From SIG622 sp045652245 (GTDB lineage: Bacteria > Bacillota > Clostridia > Oscillospirales > CAG-382): a stretch of DNA of 64,000 bases. This document shows positions 63,525 to 64,000 of the stretch, piece after piece. The notes under the pieces are model-generated. The model did no database searches. It saw only the letters and a list, made by a program, of their open reading frames with translations, and was not told the DNA's origin. The DNA lies in the NCBI GenBank assembly GCA_045652245.1, contig JAZRTY010000034.1, forward strand, positions 1-64,000. The letters run 5' to 3'. Each line of letters opens with the position of its first letter. Position 1 is the stretch's first letter. The translations under genes were made by a program, and so were the position numbers.

Positions 63525-64000
63525 TTAATCTTGAATAAGGGTAATATCAGCACCTACTGCACGTAATTTTTCAGTTATATTTTCATAACCACGAAGAATA
63601 TGCTGAATTTGTGTGATTTCAGATTTACCCTCTGCGCAAAGAGCTGCAACAACAACGGCAGCACCTGCTCTGAGGTCTACGGCACGCACCTGTGCTCCCA
63701 TAAGCCTATCAACGCCTTTAAAGGTTGCCATTTTTCCACTCTGGTCAACCTGAATATCTGCCCCCATAAGCTTGAGCTCTTCAACATATCTGAATCTGTT
63801 ATCCCACACGCCTTCACGAAGTATACTGTTACCGTCGGCAATACACATAAGCACACCCATCTGGGGGTTCATATCGGTTGGAAATCCGGGATACGGTAAG
63901 GTTTTTACATCAATTGCTGACAACTTACCTGTGGATTTTACTCTGACTGCCTCGTCATATTCTTCAACCGATACTCCCATTTCAATAAGCTTTGCAGTTA
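63525..64000 (-). CDS. murA: UDP-N-acetylglucosamine 1-carboxyvinyltransferase, C-terminal part (leaves the window)
   Basis: The last 158 or so residues of MurA are present; the frame stays open to the window edge, so the internal Met at 63980 is not the start. LPYPGFPTDMNPQMGVLMCIADG, split here as LPYPGFPTD and PQMGVL, and DLRAGAAVVVAAL are characteristic. It makes enolpyruvyl-UDP-GlcNAc, the first committed step of peptidoglycan synthesis. Confidence 0.93.
   Translation of the reverse strand, partial: TAKLIEMGVSVEEYDEAVRVKSTGKLSAIDVKTLPYPGFPTDMNPQMGVLMCIADGNSILREGVWDNRFRYVEELKLMGADIQVDQSGKMATFKGVDRLMGAQVRAVDLRAGAAVVVAALCAEGKSEITQIQHILRGYENITEKLRAVGADITLIQD

Noticed and set aside
1..64000. 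CRISPR array, rRNA operon, insertion sequence or intact prophage
   Set aside because: No direct-repeat/spacer pattern, no rRNA segments, no transposase or integrase, and no capsid or tail genes were seen.

Overview
This window looks like a chromosomal segment of a low-GC Gram-positive bacterium of class Clostridia, most likely an uncultured gut-type member of the Oscillospirales (Ruminococcaceae/Oscillospiraceae). The evidence is AT-rich intergenic DNA, strong AGGAGG-type ribosome binding sites, textbook sigma-A promoters with 17-bp spacers, a T-box leader on serS, a Firmicutes-type L10 leader, and clostridial families (DUF5711, DUF5693, DUF1846, DUF4321, DUF951, DUF3006, YwlG). Nothing fixes the species. 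TAG, TAA and TGA all act as normal stops.

Layout. 1-11 kb: the first bases of a left-hand gene behind a 14-bp inverted repeat, then ywlG, a YihY protein, rluA, rplJ-rplL with their own promoter and leader, a ClpP-like protease, and a housekeeping operon (DUF951-prfA-tsaC-coaE-lytic transglycosylase-M18 aminopeptidase). 11-25 kb: a long minus-strand run led by a type II topoisomerase B subunit, then a methyltransferase, ecfA1-ecfA2-ecfT, truA, DUF5711, cvpA, a zinc-finger ClpE-type unfoldase, and finally a P2-type ATPase that has lost its catalytic motifs. 25-27 kb: an orphan AT-rich fragment of a phage/conjugative-element polyvalent protein. 27-36 kb: comM, smpB, a dehydrogenase, HAD, DUF3006/MBL, the DUF4321-maf-trmO operon, and a lipid kinase with an EamA exporter. 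36-49 kb: T-box-serS, a small divergent regulator locus with a frameshifted secreted protein, then a roughly 10-kb plus-strand run (tagA, thyX, tmk, glycosidase-like, DJ-1, fthC, CPBP protease, mltG, U32, DUF1294, pncB). 49-54 kb: two tandem sugar isomerase/epimerases followed by two tandem solute-binding lipoproteins, the first interrupted by one amber codon. 54-64 kb: tRNA-Glu with a nearby inverted tRNA scrap, murJ-DUF5693-csaB-deoD, DUF1846, recA-recX, and the 3' end of murA.

How the genes work together. Most of the window is core metabolism: translation, cell wall (murA, murJ, mltG, csaB, tagA), nucleotides and cofactors, ECF vitamin uptake, and SOS/recombination. The parts that look accessory or unusual are the catalytically dead P-type ATPase translationally coupled to ClpE, the duplicated isomerase/binding-protein block whose binding-protein mRNAs carry a covarying hairpin before the RBS, the XRE-regulated frameshifted Cys-rich protein, and the orphan polyvalent fragment. 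All family names come from recognising motifs by eye; no database search was possible.
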